A stretch of 34,322 nt of DNA from Bacteroidales bacterium (GTDB lineage: Bacteria > Bacteroidota > Bacteroidia > Bacteroidales > UBA3824): assembly GCA_017962175.1 (NCBI GenBank), contig JAGCVU010000001.1:1-34322 (forward strand), given 5' to 3'. The notes beneath the pieces were generated by a model. That model ran no database searches. It saw only the letters and a program-made list of their open reading frames with translations, and was not told where the DNA came from. Within the stretch, counting starts at the first letter, position 1. The number at the start of each line of letters is the position of its first letter. Shown piece by piece: positions 1 to 8,555 of this stretch. A program made the translations under genes and the position numbers.

Positions 1-1169
1 AATGTGGGCGCAATGTGAACGATACCTGTACCATCTTCGGTGGTAACATAGTCGCCGGGGATAACACGGAATGCCTGTTCTGCAATTTCTACAAATGTAT
101 CTTTTTCGTAGGTAAAGCATTTGTCGGGATGAGCGGCGGCGGATTTCTTTACAAATTCAGCAGAAAGGTCATCAACTTTTTCGCAAGGTTTTACCCATTG
201 CATCATCTGTTGGTAATGCATTCCCACAAGGTCGGTACCTTTGTAACGACCCACAATGCGGTAGGGAACTACTTTGTCGCCGGGTTTGAATGTTTCCATA
301 TCGGCTGATTCGCCATCGGCTTTGAGATATGCGCCAAGACGTGCTTCTGCCATCACCACTGTGATTTTGTCGGCGGTGTAGGGATTGTAGGTTTGCACCA
401 CCACGTAGTCGATATTAGGACCAACGCAGAGAGCGGTGTTCGAGGGAAGTGTCCACGGTGTGGTTGTCCAAGCGAGGAAATAAGGCTTGCCCCATTTGGT
501 CATCTCATCTTTTGGGTCGGTGATAAGAAACATTCCTGTAACGGTGGTGTCCTTAACATCGCGATAGCAGCCGGGCTGATTGAGTTCGTGGCTCGAAAGT
601 CCTGTGCCGGCAGCGGGCGAATATGGTTGAATTGTATATCCTTTGTAGAGATAGCCCTTGTTGTACATCTGTTTCAAGAGCCACCAGAGCGATTCGATGT
701 AACGATTGTCGTAGGTGATGTAGGGGTCGTCCATATTGATCCAGTAGCCCATCTGCTGAGTGAGTCGTCCCCATTCGCCGATGTATTTCATCACGTCCTT
801 GCGGCAAGCGTTGTTGTAATCGTCAACAGAAATTTTTTTGCCGATGTCTTCTTTGGTGATACCGAGCGATTTTTCTACACTCAGTTCCACGGGCAAACCG
901 TGAGTATCCCATCCTGCCTTGCGGCTTACTTGGAAACCTTTTTGCGACTTGTATCTGCAAATGCAGTCCTTAATAGTACGAGCCATCACGTGGTGAATGC
1001 CCGGCATACCGTTGGCCGACGGCGGACCGTCAAAAAATATGAATTTAGGCGAGCCCTCGCGGGTTTCGAGACTTTGGTCAAATGTATGTTCATTCTGCCA
1101 CCTTTCGAGTATTTCTTTGTTAATCTGCGAAAGGTCGAACTGCTTGTATTCGGCAAATTTCTTTCCCAT
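1..1169 (-). CDS. ileS: Isoleucyl-tRNA synthetase, N-terminal part (3' end outside window)
   Basis: Class Ia aminoacyl-tRNA synthetase that charges tRNA-Ile in the cytoplasm. Only about 389 N-terminal residues are inside the window. The ATP-site signature appears as DGPPSANGMPGIHH near residues 47-60, a variant of the HIGH motif that I recall from Bacteroidota IleRS proteins. It is followed by the conserved region VMARTIKD and by the family motif AGWDTHGLPVE. The stretch LAWTTTPWTLPSNTALCVGP marks the start of the editing (CP1) domain. The start is the ATG whose first base is 1169. It lies 28 bases from a full promoter (TTTG, 19 bases, TACCTTTG, minus strand). The gene is divergent from the STAND operon. 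KMSKS and the C-terminal zinc region are outside the window. Confidence 0.96.
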   Translation of the reverse strand, partial: MGKKFAEYKQFDLSQINKEILERWQNEHTFDQSLETREGSPKFIFFDGPPSANGMPGIHHVMARTIKDCICRYKSQKGFQVSRKAGWDTHGLPVELSVEKSLGITKEDIGKKISVDDYNNACRKDVMKYIGEWGRLTQQMGYWINMDDPYITYDNRYIESLWWLLKQMYNKGYLYKGYTIQPYSPAAGTGLSSHELNQPGCYRDVKDTTVTGMFLITDPKDEMTKWGKPYFLAWTTTPWTLPSNTALCVGPNIDYVVVQTYNPYTADKITVVMAEARLGAYLKADGESADMETFKPGDKVVPYRIVGRYKGTDLVGMHYQQMMQWVKPCEKVDDLSAEFVKKSAAAHPDKCFTYEKDTFVEIAEQAFRVIPGDYVTTEDGTGIVHIAPT

Positions 1170-1196
1170 TATTCTGTATTTTAAATTAAAACGGTG

Positions 1197-1227
1197 CAAA
1201 GGTAACACAAAGAAAGTAAAGTGCAAA
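1197..1227 (-). promoter_or_regulatory. Bacteroidota-type promoter for ileS
   Basis: On the minus strand, TTTG (1224-1227) is followed after 19 bases by TACCTTTG (1197-1204). This matches the phylum consensus TTTG-N19-21-TAnnTTTG. Transcription should start about 6 bases further on, some 20 bases before the ileS ATG. Confidence 0.75.
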
Positions 1228-1248
1228 AAAAAATGTAACAACAAAATC

Positions 1249-1279
1249 TTTGTAATTACAATTTTATTTTACATTTTTG
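1249..1279 (+). promoter_or_regulatory. Probable promoter of the TIR-like/STAND/phosphatase operon
   Basis: TTTG at 1249-1252 is followed after 19 bases by CATTTTTG at 1272-1279, which departs from TAnnTTTG only at the first base. It lies about 47 bases before the ATG at 1326 and is the best candidate in the 156-base gap. A weaker second candidate, TACTTTTTG, abuts the ATG. Confidence 0.45.
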
Positions 1280-1325
1280 TGGCATTTAATTTGGAGATAT
1301 ATTTCTACTAATAATACTTTTTGCT

Positions 1326-2204
1326 ATGTTTTTGAATTTATACACGCAGAATATCAAAGTTTTTCTGTCGGCAGTAACTGTCGATATGGAATCGCTGCGC
1401 AATAGTGTCAAAAACATTCTGCTCAAGGCCGGTATCGAAATTGTGGAACAAAAAGAGGATTTAACACCGGGGCAACTTCTTGATTTGATGCTGTCTGCCA
1501 ACTGTTCTATGCACATTCTCGGCAATATCAACATCTGCGACCAAGATTCTGCTGTATATCAAACTCCGCCCGCGCAACATTACCGCACAGCCAAGGGTAT
1601 CGACAGCAAAGAATACAAAATGTTTGTATGGAATCCTTCGGGAACAATCAACGACAACAATCAGTATATCAACATTGTTCGTCGCAATATCGACGACAAC
1701 ACCATATATTCCGACATCACTTCGCCAATTGTGTTTGTGGAGGAACTCCGCTCTATTATGAATTTAAAACCAGAGGTAAAAGCAGCACACGACGCTTACG
1801 ACATTTTATTTATTTACAATTCGTTAGACAAAGACTCGGCTCGCGAAATCACCAATATGCTCGGCGACCTCCACACTGTGGTAAACTTGGAAATCAATGC
1901 GGATACAAACACCGACTATATGGATTTTATCCTCAGTCAGTTGCCGCTGTGCAAAATGGGTACAGTATACTACGACTTTGCCGGCGATTGGGCAGTGCCT
2001 TTTGCCCAGCAAGTGTGGAAACAAATAGGCGGAGCAGGTAGTGCCACTCAACTTTTCATAGCGGGAAATAGCAGTCACGCCGATGAAACGCAACTTAAAC
2101 CGCTGAAAAAGATTATGGCTTACTCCATCAACGAAAAAAGTATTATTCCGTTAGATATAAAAATATACTACGACAAATTAACAGGGAAAAACAACACGCA
2201 ATGA
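1326..2204 (+). CDS. TIR/DUF4062-like two-domain protein, first gene of STAND operon
   Basis: A 292-residue protein with no signal peptide or membrane segment. The N-terminal half opens with IKVFLSAVTVDMESLRNSV, which has the form of the first strand and helix of DUF4062/TIR-like effector-associated domains (VF-S-s-t--D-----R). It is followed by KAGIEIVEQ and MHILGN, as expected for strands 2 and 3. A second Rossmann-like half begins at about residue 143 with AYDILFIYNSLDKDSAREI and continues with GTVYYDFAGDWAVPFAQQVW. That resembles the TIR-like domains often fused or linked to nSTAND NTPases. I cannot identify a catalytic glutamate with confidence. The stop overlaps the ATG of the STAND gene by 4 bases (ATGA), so the two are very likely translationally coupled. 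The domain assignment is from pattern memory; the role as signal adaptor or effector is inference. Confidence 0.6.
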   Translation: MFLNLYTQNIKVFLSAVTVDMESLRNSVKNILLKAGIEIVEQKEDLTPGQLLDLMLSANCSMHILGNINICDQDSAVYQTPPAQHYRTAKGIDSKEYKMFVWNPSGTINDNNQYINIVRRNIDDNTIYSDITSPIVFVEELRSIMNLKPEVKAAHDAYDILFIYNSLDKDSAREITNMLGDLHTVVNLEINADTNTDYMDFILSQLPLCKMGTVYYDFAGDWAVPFAQQVWKQIGGAGSATQLFIAGNSSHADETQLKPLKKIMAYSINEKSIIPLDIKIYYDKLTGKNNTQ

Positions 2205-5200
2205 ACGCCGAAATATGTCCATATCCGGGTCTAAGGCCTTTTACCGAACAAGAATCTATATTCTTTAAGGGAAGAGATATGCACATACGTCAAATAATTA
2301 AACTGTTGGAAGAGAACAAGATGGCGTTTATTACCGGTGCTTCGGGCGACGGAAAATCGTCGATGGTGTATGCCGGCGTGCTACCCAATATCCGTGCGGG
2401 ATTTTGCAAAGCTAAGTACAACGGATGGCTAATAGCTGATTTCAAACCACAAAAAAATCCTTTTTTATCGCTCTGTGAATCAGTAGGTAAAACATTAGAA
2501 CTACCCAAAGACGAAATTTCAGCCGAACTCAAAAACGGATTCTCATCGCTTGTTGACGTTTACAAAAAATCAGAATTCTACACCGACAACTATTCGGGTC
2601 GAAATCTTCTTATCATTGCCGACCAGTTTGAGGAGATGTTTACCAACTTTGAAAATTTTGCCAACGGAAAACCTTCAAACGAATCGTACATCACCATCAA
2701 CCTTCTGTTAGAAACCATCAGACTATCTATAATAGAGAAACTGCCTATATATGTGATATTTACAATGCGTAGCGACTTTATAAGTCAATGCACTGTGTTC
2801 AAAAATTTGCCTGAATATATCGCATACAGCCAGTTTTTTGTACCGCAGTTGAAACGCAACGAAATACGCCAAGTAATAGAAGAACCAGCCAAACTTGCAG
2901 GAGGAAGCATTTCGCCACGACTTACCGAAATCATCATCAACAACCTCAACAGCGGTTTCGACCAATTGCCGGTGTTGCAGCATGCGCTCAACCTTCTTTG
3001 GAAAATGGCTGATAATGGCGAACAGCAGATGGACTTGATTCACTTGGCACAAATAGCAGGCATATCGAGCGATAGTTTAAGCCCGTCAGACAAAAAAATA
3101 TTCGACGCTTGGTTTGAAACTTTGCCCGAATATCAACGCAAATATTACGAAACTCCAAGTCTCAACAATATTCTCAACGCACACGCAGGCATTCTTTACG
3201 AATCGGCTTACGATTATTTTATGGAGAATGTTAAATGGGCAGATAAAAACATCACTCCCGAAGAGAGCAAGGAAATTATCGAAACGGTGTTTAAATCGCT
3301 CACCAAAACCGACAATAAACGTCAGGTACGCAACCGCTGCACAATCAACGAGATAACAGGTATCATCAACAAACCTAATATAACCAACGCCACGGTCTGC
3401 GGTGTTATCAATATATTCCGCACTCCAGAAAACACTCTGTTGCAACCTTTTAGCGTACCGGGAAGACTTGACACTCAGTATCTTTCGGGCGACACAGTTT
3501 TAGACGTTACCCACGAGGCTCTTATCCGAAACTGGAAAATGCTTGCCGAATGGGCTGAAGAGGAAGAAACCTTCTTAAAAGATTATCACGACTTTGCCAC
3601 GCAGATGAACCGTTGGCTGCAATACGACAAAGACCAGCAATATCTGCTAACTTCGGGTACTTACTCATATTTTCAAAATTGGTATCTTGCCAACAGACCA
3701 AACGCTTACCGTTTTCTGAAATACGACAACACCAAAAATTCATTTCGTCAAAAACTTAAACTTGCTCAATACCAATACGAAAACTGTCAAGACTTTCTCG
3801 AATACAGCAACCTCGCCATCAAAGCGCACGAAAGCAGCAAACGTAGAAAATTGATGATTGTGATCACTGCCCTCGCCGCTTTTACTGTAGTGCTTATACT
3901 ACTCACAGGTTGGGCAATGCAAGAGCAGAAAAAAGCCAATGATGTGGCAGAGTATGCCCGTCAGCAAGCCGACTCGGCAGAACGGCAAAAAGCACGCGCT
4001 TTGCATTCGCAGCAATTAGCCGAAAGAGCCAACAATGAAGCAAAAGCACAAAGGTCGGAGGCTTGGGCTAACTTGCTCAAAGCCAACCGAGCCGCCGAAG
4101 AGGCCACACGGGCAAAACAACTTGCCGACCGTCGCCGTCACGAAGCCGACTCGCTAAAAGAGATTGCCGAATTGAACCTTGCCAATGCAGAATTTCAGAA
4201 ACTCATTGCCGACGACCAACGTAGCAGAGCCGAAGAGCAAGCAAGAATTGCTAAACAGGCAAACGATTCAGCCACAAGACTTTACAGTGTAGCAATGTCG
4301 AATACCTTGGCTATGAAAGCTAAAAGTACATACGGCAACGAGAAACTTAATCTTCGTATAGCCTACACTGCTTACCTACTAAATAAGCGCAACAACGTAA
4401 CTCAGAATAATGCGGAACTTTATGACGCAATGCTGTACTCAATGGAAATCAATGATTTAATCAAGCCGTTAAAAACAGCCAACGATCCGATTGCAGCTTT
4501 CACCATCGACCTTGCCGACCGCATAATTCTTATCACCGAAAAGGGACGAGTAATTGGCTACAACGTTGCCGACAAAAAAGCTAAAGAGTATTTCAGCACC
4601 TCTACTAACAATAAAGAACTTGTAAAACACGCTGTATTTCTGTCGCCAAACCTTGTGATGTATTCAACTATGGGCAAAAACCATTACTGCATAAGTCTCA
4701 ACGGTACCGACAAATCTCCTAAAAAGATTCAATCGCAAGGCGACTATATCAAAAATGCGATGCTTACTCCCGATGGCAGATTTATAGTGGTGGCATATCA
4801 AAACGGACACGTTTCGGTGCTCAACGTTGACGACCCTGATGGACGTGCCGAAGCCAACATCAACATCAAAACCGAAATAGCCGACATTTACTGCCACGGC
4901 AAATCAGACGTTTATATTCTAACTAAAAACGCTACCCTTCAACGATGGAACTTTAAGAACAACACCACTATGGAGATTTTCTCGCAGCCGGGTGTCAACG
5001 CTTACGCCATGGCATGCATCGAACCCAAAAACCTTTTGGCAATATGTTTCTCCAAGGGCGACATTCAGTTTCTCGACCTCAAAACAGGAACTAAAGAATC
5101 AAATATGCTCGGATCGCACAGCCGCATCGAAAAAATCGTATACGACCGCCGAACCAAATTCTTGGCAATGCTGAGCCAAGGAAATATGATTTCGATAGTT

Positions 5201-5443
5201 CCTTCCAATAGTATGAAAACCAAGCCTTTGGTTATCGATGACTTTATGTTGCACAATTTTGCAGTTAAAAATATATGCTTCGACTCGTATGGCACAATGT
5301 ATGTGCTCACCGAAGAAAGTTTCATTCGCTATTTTGAAACCGACATCAATACATACGCCGAAGAACTCTCACAAATGAAAATCAACGAATTAACACAAGA
5401 AGAATACGGTCTTATTTTAGGTCAAAATTATTCAACTAAATAA
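2201..5443 (+). CDS. nSTAND1 NTPase with TM segment, coiled coil and C-terminal propeller-like region
   Basis: A 1080-residue signal-transduction ATPase of the novel-STAND-1 type. It opens with the family signature CPYPGLRPFTEQESIFFKGRD. Walker A is GASGDGKS (residues 46-53), and Walker B is LLIIADQFEE with the acidic residue at 141. FTMRSDF (about 187-193), LPVLQHALNLLW and DVTHEALIRNWKMLAEW are further nSTAND1 hallmarks. A basic stretch (KRRK) precedes one membrane helix at about residues 549-572. A long Ala/Glu/Lys/Arg-rich coiled coil (about 575-690) and a repetitive beta-rich region to the C-terminus follow. That region has strand-like units such as DGRFIVVAYQNGHVSVLNV and probably forms a degenerate WD40/beta-propeller. 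The positive-inside rule puts the NTPase in the cytoplasm and the propeller outside it. STAND proteins act as NTP-gated oligomerising switches. The next gene starts 8 bases downstream, so its phosphatase is the likely partner. Confidence 0.85.
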   Translation: MNAEICPYPGLRPFTEQESIFFKGRDMHIRQIIKLLEENKMAFITGASGDGKSSMVYAGVLPNIRAGFCKAKYNGWLIADFKPQKNPFLSLCESVGKTLELPKDEISAELKNGFSSLVDVYKKSEFYTDNYSGRNLLIIADQFEEMFTNFENFANGKPSNESYITINLLLETIRLSIIEKLPIYVIFTMRSDFISQCTVFKNLPEYIAYSQFFVPQLKRNEIRQVIEEPAKLAGGSISPRLTEIIINNLNSGFDQLPVLQHALNLLWKMADNGEQQMDLIHLAQIAGISSDSLSPSDKKIFDAWFETLPEYQRKYYETPSLNNILNAHAGILYESAYDYFMENVKWADKNITPEESKEIIETVFKSLTKTDNKRQVRNRCTINEITGIINKPNITNATVCGVINIFRTPENTLLQPFSVPGRLDTQYLSGDTVLDVTHEALIRNWKMLAEWAEEEETFLKDYHDFATQMNRWLQYDKDQQYLLTSGTYSYFQNWYLANRPNAYRFLKYDNTKNSFRQKLKLAQYQYENCQDFLEYSNLAIKAHESSKRRKLMIVITALAAFTVVLILLTGWAMQEQKKANDVAEYARQQADSAERQKARALHSQQLAERANNEAKAQRSEAWANLLKANRAAEEATRAKQLADRRRHEADSLKEIAELNLANAEFQKLIADDQRSRAEEQARIAKQANDSATRLYSVAMSNTLAMKAKSTYGNEKLNLRIAYTAYLLNKRNNVTQNNAELYDAMLYSMEINDLIKPLKTANDPIAAFTIDLADRIILITEKGRVIGYNVADKKAKEYFSTSTNNKELVKHAVFLSPNLVMYSTMGKNHYCISLNGTDKSPKKIQSQGDYIKNAMLTPDGRFIVVAYQNGHVSVLNVDDPDGRAEANINIKTEIADIYCHGKSDVYILTKNATLQRWNFKNNTTMEIFSQPGVNAYAMACIEPKNLLAICFSKGDIQFLDLKTGTKESNMLGSHSRIEKIVYDRRTKFLAMLSQGNMISIVPSNSMKTKPLVIDDFMLHNFAVKNICFDSYGTMYVLTEESFIRYFETDINTYAEELSQMKINELTQEEYGLILGQNYSTK

Positions 5444-5451
5444 ATAATTAA

Positions 5452-6615
5452 TTGAACATAGGTGTTGTAAATATTGGATTGTTAATAGCGGCGGTGCTGC
5501 TGCTGATTGCATTGGTAATAGTGCTGATGACAATGCGCCGACGTATGCTCAATAACGAACGCCGTCTCGAACGCCGATATCGTCAAGAAATCAATTTTTA
5601 CGACAACGAACTCACCCGTGTCAACTATCTTTACAACGAACTTGCACAGCAAAAAGATATTCAACCAATTGTTTCTGATACAAATCAAAACATTCTTACC
5701 GACAATAATTTATCGTTGGAACAAAAAAAGATAGAAGCCGAAAAAGAAAAACTCGAACAGCGCAACAAGAAACTGTGGGAAATGAGCATCGCCATCGAAA
5801 AAGACAAGGAGCGAATAGCTATGCTCAAAAACAAAATTGAGGCTAAACATTTGGAAATAACCGACAGCATACAATATGCCCGCCGTATTCAAGACGCACT
5901 GCTGCCTTCACTCAACATTCTCAAATCAATGCTCACTAATTATTTTCTATTGTGGAAACCTCGTGACATTGTTTCAGGCGACTTCTATTGGTTTAGACAG
6001 CAAGGCGACCTACTGCTATTTGCCATATGCGACTGCACTGGTCACGGTGTTCCCGGAGCGTTTATGAGTATGCTCGGCATCACCTACCTCAACGACTATA
6101 CTGCCACAGCCGACAACAATACTATTCCGTCCGACATTCTGGAAAATCTCCGCCGACGCGTAATTATTTCACTCAAACAATCGGCAGAAGGCTCTCTCGA
6201 ACCAAAAGACGGCATGGATATGGCACTGTGCATACTCAACACCAAAACCATGACATTGAAATTTGCCGGAGCCAACAACCCAATGTATCTCGTTAGTAAT
6301 GGCGCACTTACCGAATACAAAGGCGTAAAAAACCCCATCGGCTTTTATCCTATGGAAAAAAAGTTTGAAACCACTGAGATTTCTGTAAAAAAAGGCGATT
6401 ATATATATATGTTTTCCGATGGTTTCCCCGACCAATTCAATGGCAAAACCAACAAAAAAGTAACCTACGGACGTTTCAAAAACCTTCTTGTAGACCTCAA
6501 CAACGAAACTTCCGACCCTGAAATACAAAAACAACGCCTCGACGACTTTTTTGAATCATGGCGAAACGGCTTTGTACAAATGGACGACGTGTTAATTGGT
6601 GGATTCTGTGTATAA
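5452..6615 (+). CDS. Membrane-anchored SpoIIE/PP2C-type serine/threonine phosphatase
   Basis: A 387-residue protein. A TTG start 8 bases after the STAND stop gives an N-terminal membrane helix (about residues 5-27) followed by MRRRM, so the rest faces the cytoplasm. The first in-frame ATG would cut off this helix, which favours TTG. A coiled coil (about 30-130) leads into the linker helix ITDSIQYARRIQDALLP, typical of SpoIIE-type phosphatases. Then come the metal-site motifs SGDFYW (about 176-181), CDCTGHGVPGAFMSM (about 193-207), DGMDMALC, SDGFPDQ and the terminal DDVLIGG. All expected acidic residues appear present, so it should be an active Mn/Mg-dependent phosphatase. Substrates of such enzymes are phosphorylated anti-anti-sigma-like or SiaC-like proteins. 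It is probably the output of the STAND operon. Confidence 0.9.
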   Translation: MNIGVVNIGLLIAAVLLLIALVIVLMTMRRRMLNNERRLERRYRQEINFYDNELTRVNYLYNELAQQKDIQPIVSDTNQNILTDNNLSLEQKKIEAEKEKLEQRNKKLWEMSIAIEKDKERIAMLKNKIEAKHLEITDSIQYARRIQDALLPSLNILKSMLTNYFLLWKPRDIVSGDFYWFRQQGDLLLFAICDCTGHGVPGAFMSMLGITYLNDYTATADNNTIPSDILENLRRRVIISLKQSAEGSLEPKDGMDMALCILNTKTMTLKFAGANNPMYLVSNGALTEYKGVKNPIGFYPMEKKFETTEISVKKGDYIYMFSDGFPDQFNGKTNKKVTYGRFKNLLVDLNNETSDPEIQKQRLDDFFESWRNGFVQMDDVLIGGFCV

Positions 6616-6622
6616 AGTTTTT

Positions 6623-6652
6623 TTTGCAATTAAAAGATTATTATTATTTTTG
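6623..6652 (+). promoter_or_regulatory. Promoter of efp
   Basis: TTTG at 6623-6626 is followed after 18 bases by TATTTTTG (6645-6652), which fits TAnnTTTG. The efp ATG lies 31 bases further on. It separates efp from the STAND/phosphatase operon. Confidence 0.6.
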
Positions 6653-6683
6653 CGCATTAAAAACTATATAAAATACCAACAAC

Positions 6684-7247
6684 ATGGCAACAACAGCAGA
6701 TTTAAAAAACGGCCTCTGTATCAACTTCAACCACGACATCTACACTGTGGTTAGTTTTCAGCACGTAAAACCCGGAAAAGGTCCCGCCTTTGTACGCACC
6801 CGTCTCAAAAGCCTCACCAACGGCAGGGTACTTGAAAACACTTTCTCGGCAGGACACGAAATCGACATCACTCGCATTATCCGTCGTCCTTATCAATTCC
6901 TCTACAAAGAGGGAGATGACTACGTTTTTATGCAGCAAGAAACTTTTGAACAGATAACAGTACCCAAAGAACACATCGAAAACCCCGACATGTATCTTGA
7001 TGGTCAGGAGGTTGAAATCGTGATCCAAGAAGAAACCGACCAAATCCTCACAGTAGAACTTCCTCCTTTTGTAATTATGGAAGTAACCTACACTGAGCCC
7101 GGTATCAAAGGCGACACCGCTACCAACACTCTCAAACCCGCTACTGTTGAGTCTGGCGCCGAAATCCGCGTTCCCTTGTTCGTAAACCAAGGCGACCGTA
7201 TCAAAATCGACACTCGCGACCGTTCTTACGTTGAACGCGCAAAATAA
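6684..7247 (+). CDS. efp: Elongation factor P
   Basis: A 187-residue translation factor that relieves ribosome stalling at polyproline stretches. It binds between the P and E sites. The length and three-domain layout are normal. The N-terminal KOW-like domain carries the tip loop KPGKGPAF, in which Lys32 is the residue modified in families that have a modification system. The C-terminal OB domain ends in GDRIKIDTRDRSYVERAK, as expected. It has its own promoter and a strong terminator, so it is probably monocistronic. Confidence 0.97.
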   Translation: MATTADLKNGLCINFNHDIYTVVSFQHVKPGKGPAFVRTRLKSLTNGRVLENTFSAGHEIDITRIIRRPYQFLYKEGDDYVFMQQETFEQITVPKEHIENPDMYLDGQEVEIVIQEETDQILTVELPPFVIMEVTYTEPGIKGDTATNTLKPATVESGAEIRVPLFVNQGDRIKIDTRDRSYVERAK

Positions 7248-7255
7248 TTCTTTTT

Positions 7256-7296
7256 AAAATTTGTGCGACGCTTTTAGGTCGCACAAATTTTTTTTA
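7256..7296 (+). terminator. Intrinsic terminator after efp
   Basis: A perfect inverted repeat, TTGTGCGAC (7261-7269) and GTCGCACAA (7278-7286), is flanked by AAAAT and ATTTT that extend the stem. A T run to 7295 follows. The flanking A/T arms make it potentially bidirectional. Confidence 0.85.
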
Positions 7297-7297
7297 T

Positions 7298-7305
7298 TAC
7301 TTTTG
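7298..7305 (+). promoter_or_regulatory. -7 element upstream of the GAF-SpoIIE gene
   Basis: TACTTTTG matches TAnnTTTG and lies just after the efp terminator, 32 bases before the ATG at 7338. I see no clear TTTG box at the right distance, because that position falls inside the terminator stem. Confidence 0.45.
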
Positions 7306-7337
7306 CAAAAGACAGAAAAATATTAATATGGATTGAT

Positions 7338-8549
7338 ATGGTCGAAGGCAAAAAAGCAAATTCTAGCCGAATTAAACTAAACACGCTGCTCAACATCATC
7401 AAGGTTGTGAGCAACAACTCGTCGATCGAAGAACTGCTAAAAACTTACAGCAGTGTGCTTTTAGACGAGTTTAACATCAGCAACGTGCTTATTTTCAACT
7501 ACGACAATCGGCATTGGAATATAATACTCCGTCACGGTATTGACCACAATGCTTGTGAGGGTATCGACCCGGAACGCGATTTTAAAAACATTACCGAATA
7601 CGACTCCATATCATCTCTCGACCTTACACAAAAACTTCCCGGTCTCGACTACATCATTCCTATCACACAAAATACCAAGCCGTTGGCATACATTCTCATC
7701 GGCGACGACAACGAAGGCAAAGGCACCAGCCCTATTATCAAAAACCTCAACTCAATTCAGATTCTTTCAAACCACATTGTGGTAGCTATCGAAAACAAAC
7801 GACAAGAAGGAATGCGCAAAGAATTAGAAATGGCTTCAAGAATGCAGAGCCTTCTGATTCCAAACGCCGACATATTCGATGGCAACCCCAATATTGCAGT
7901 TTGTCCGTTTTACTTGCCTCACTACGAAGTGGGCGGCGACTACTACGATTTTGATTATCTATCTGACGATGAGATGTTTTTCTGCATTGCCGATGTGGCT
8001 GGCAAGGGAATGGCAGCAGCATTGCTGATGTCAAACTTTCAAGCAAGTTTGAAAGCCTTGTTTGTACCCGAAACCGAATTATCAACGCTTGTAAACCGTC
8101 TAAACAAGATTATTGTAAAAAATTCAAACGGCGAACGCTTCATTACTCTGTTTATCGGTAGATACAACTTCACTACACACGACCTTCGTTATGTAAACGC
8201 AGGACACAATCCTCCAATCCTTTTCGACAAAGATTCAATGCGTCTCGAATACCTAACGATGGGCTGCCCCGGCATTGGAATGATGGACGATATACCCACC
8301 ATCAACGAAGGACACATAACCCTAACCAACAACAGCAAACTACTCTGCTTTACCGATGGTGTGGTAGAAATGGAGCGCGAGGGTATTCCCGACTACGGAC
8401 AAACAGTTGTAGAACGCACCGTGTGTGATTCTCAGCCAGTGCGCGAAAATATCCAAAGCCTTCTCCACGAACTAAACATACAGCGTTCTAACACCGCACT
8501 ATTAGACGATGTTACGCTACTTGGAATCGATTTTATAATCAATAAATAG
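7338..8549 (+). CDS. GAF-domain SpoIIE/PP2C-type phosphatase (RsbU-like)
   Basis: A 403-residue soluble protein. Residues about 10-155 look like a GAF sensor domain (LLNIIKVVSNNSSIEELL through QILSNHIVVAIENK). The linker helix ELEMASRMQSLLIPNA leads into a SpoIIE phosphatase domain with the metal-site motifs VGGDYYDF (about 198-205), IADVAGKGMAAALLMS (about 216-231), FTDGVVEM and the terminal DDVTLLGI. RsbU-type enzymes dephosphorylate anti-sigma antagonists or similar switch proteins when a ligand or partner binds the sensor. No membrane segment is visible. It converges on the double-receiver regulator, with 6 bases between the stops. The domain call is firm. The substrate is unknown; the SiaC-like protein in this window is one candidate. 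Confidence 0.9.
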   Translation: MVEGKKANSSRIKLNTLLNIIKVVSNNSSIEELLKTYSSVLLDEFNISNVLIFNYDNRHWNIILRHGIDHNACEGIDPERDFKNITEYDSISSLDLTQKLPGLDYIIPITQNTKPLAYILIGDDNEGKGTSPIIKNLNSIQILSNHIVVAIENKRQEGMRKELEMASRMQSLLIPNADIFDGNPNIAVCPFYLPHYEVGGDYYDFDYLSDDEMFFCIADVAGKGMAAALLMSNFQASLKALFVPETELSTLVNRLNKIIVKNSNGERFITLFIGRYNFTTHDLRYVNAGHNPPILFDKDSMRLEYLTMGCPGIGMMDDIPTINEGHITLTNNSKLLCFTDGVVEMEREGIPDYGQTVVERTVCDSQPVRENIQSLLHELNIQRSNTALLDDVTLLGIDFIINK

Positions 8550-8555
8550 TATTGT

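Noticed and set aside
393..1184. Long plus-strand reading frame of 263 codons
   Set aside because: It is the antisense shadow of ileS, whose conserved motifs are read on the minus strand.
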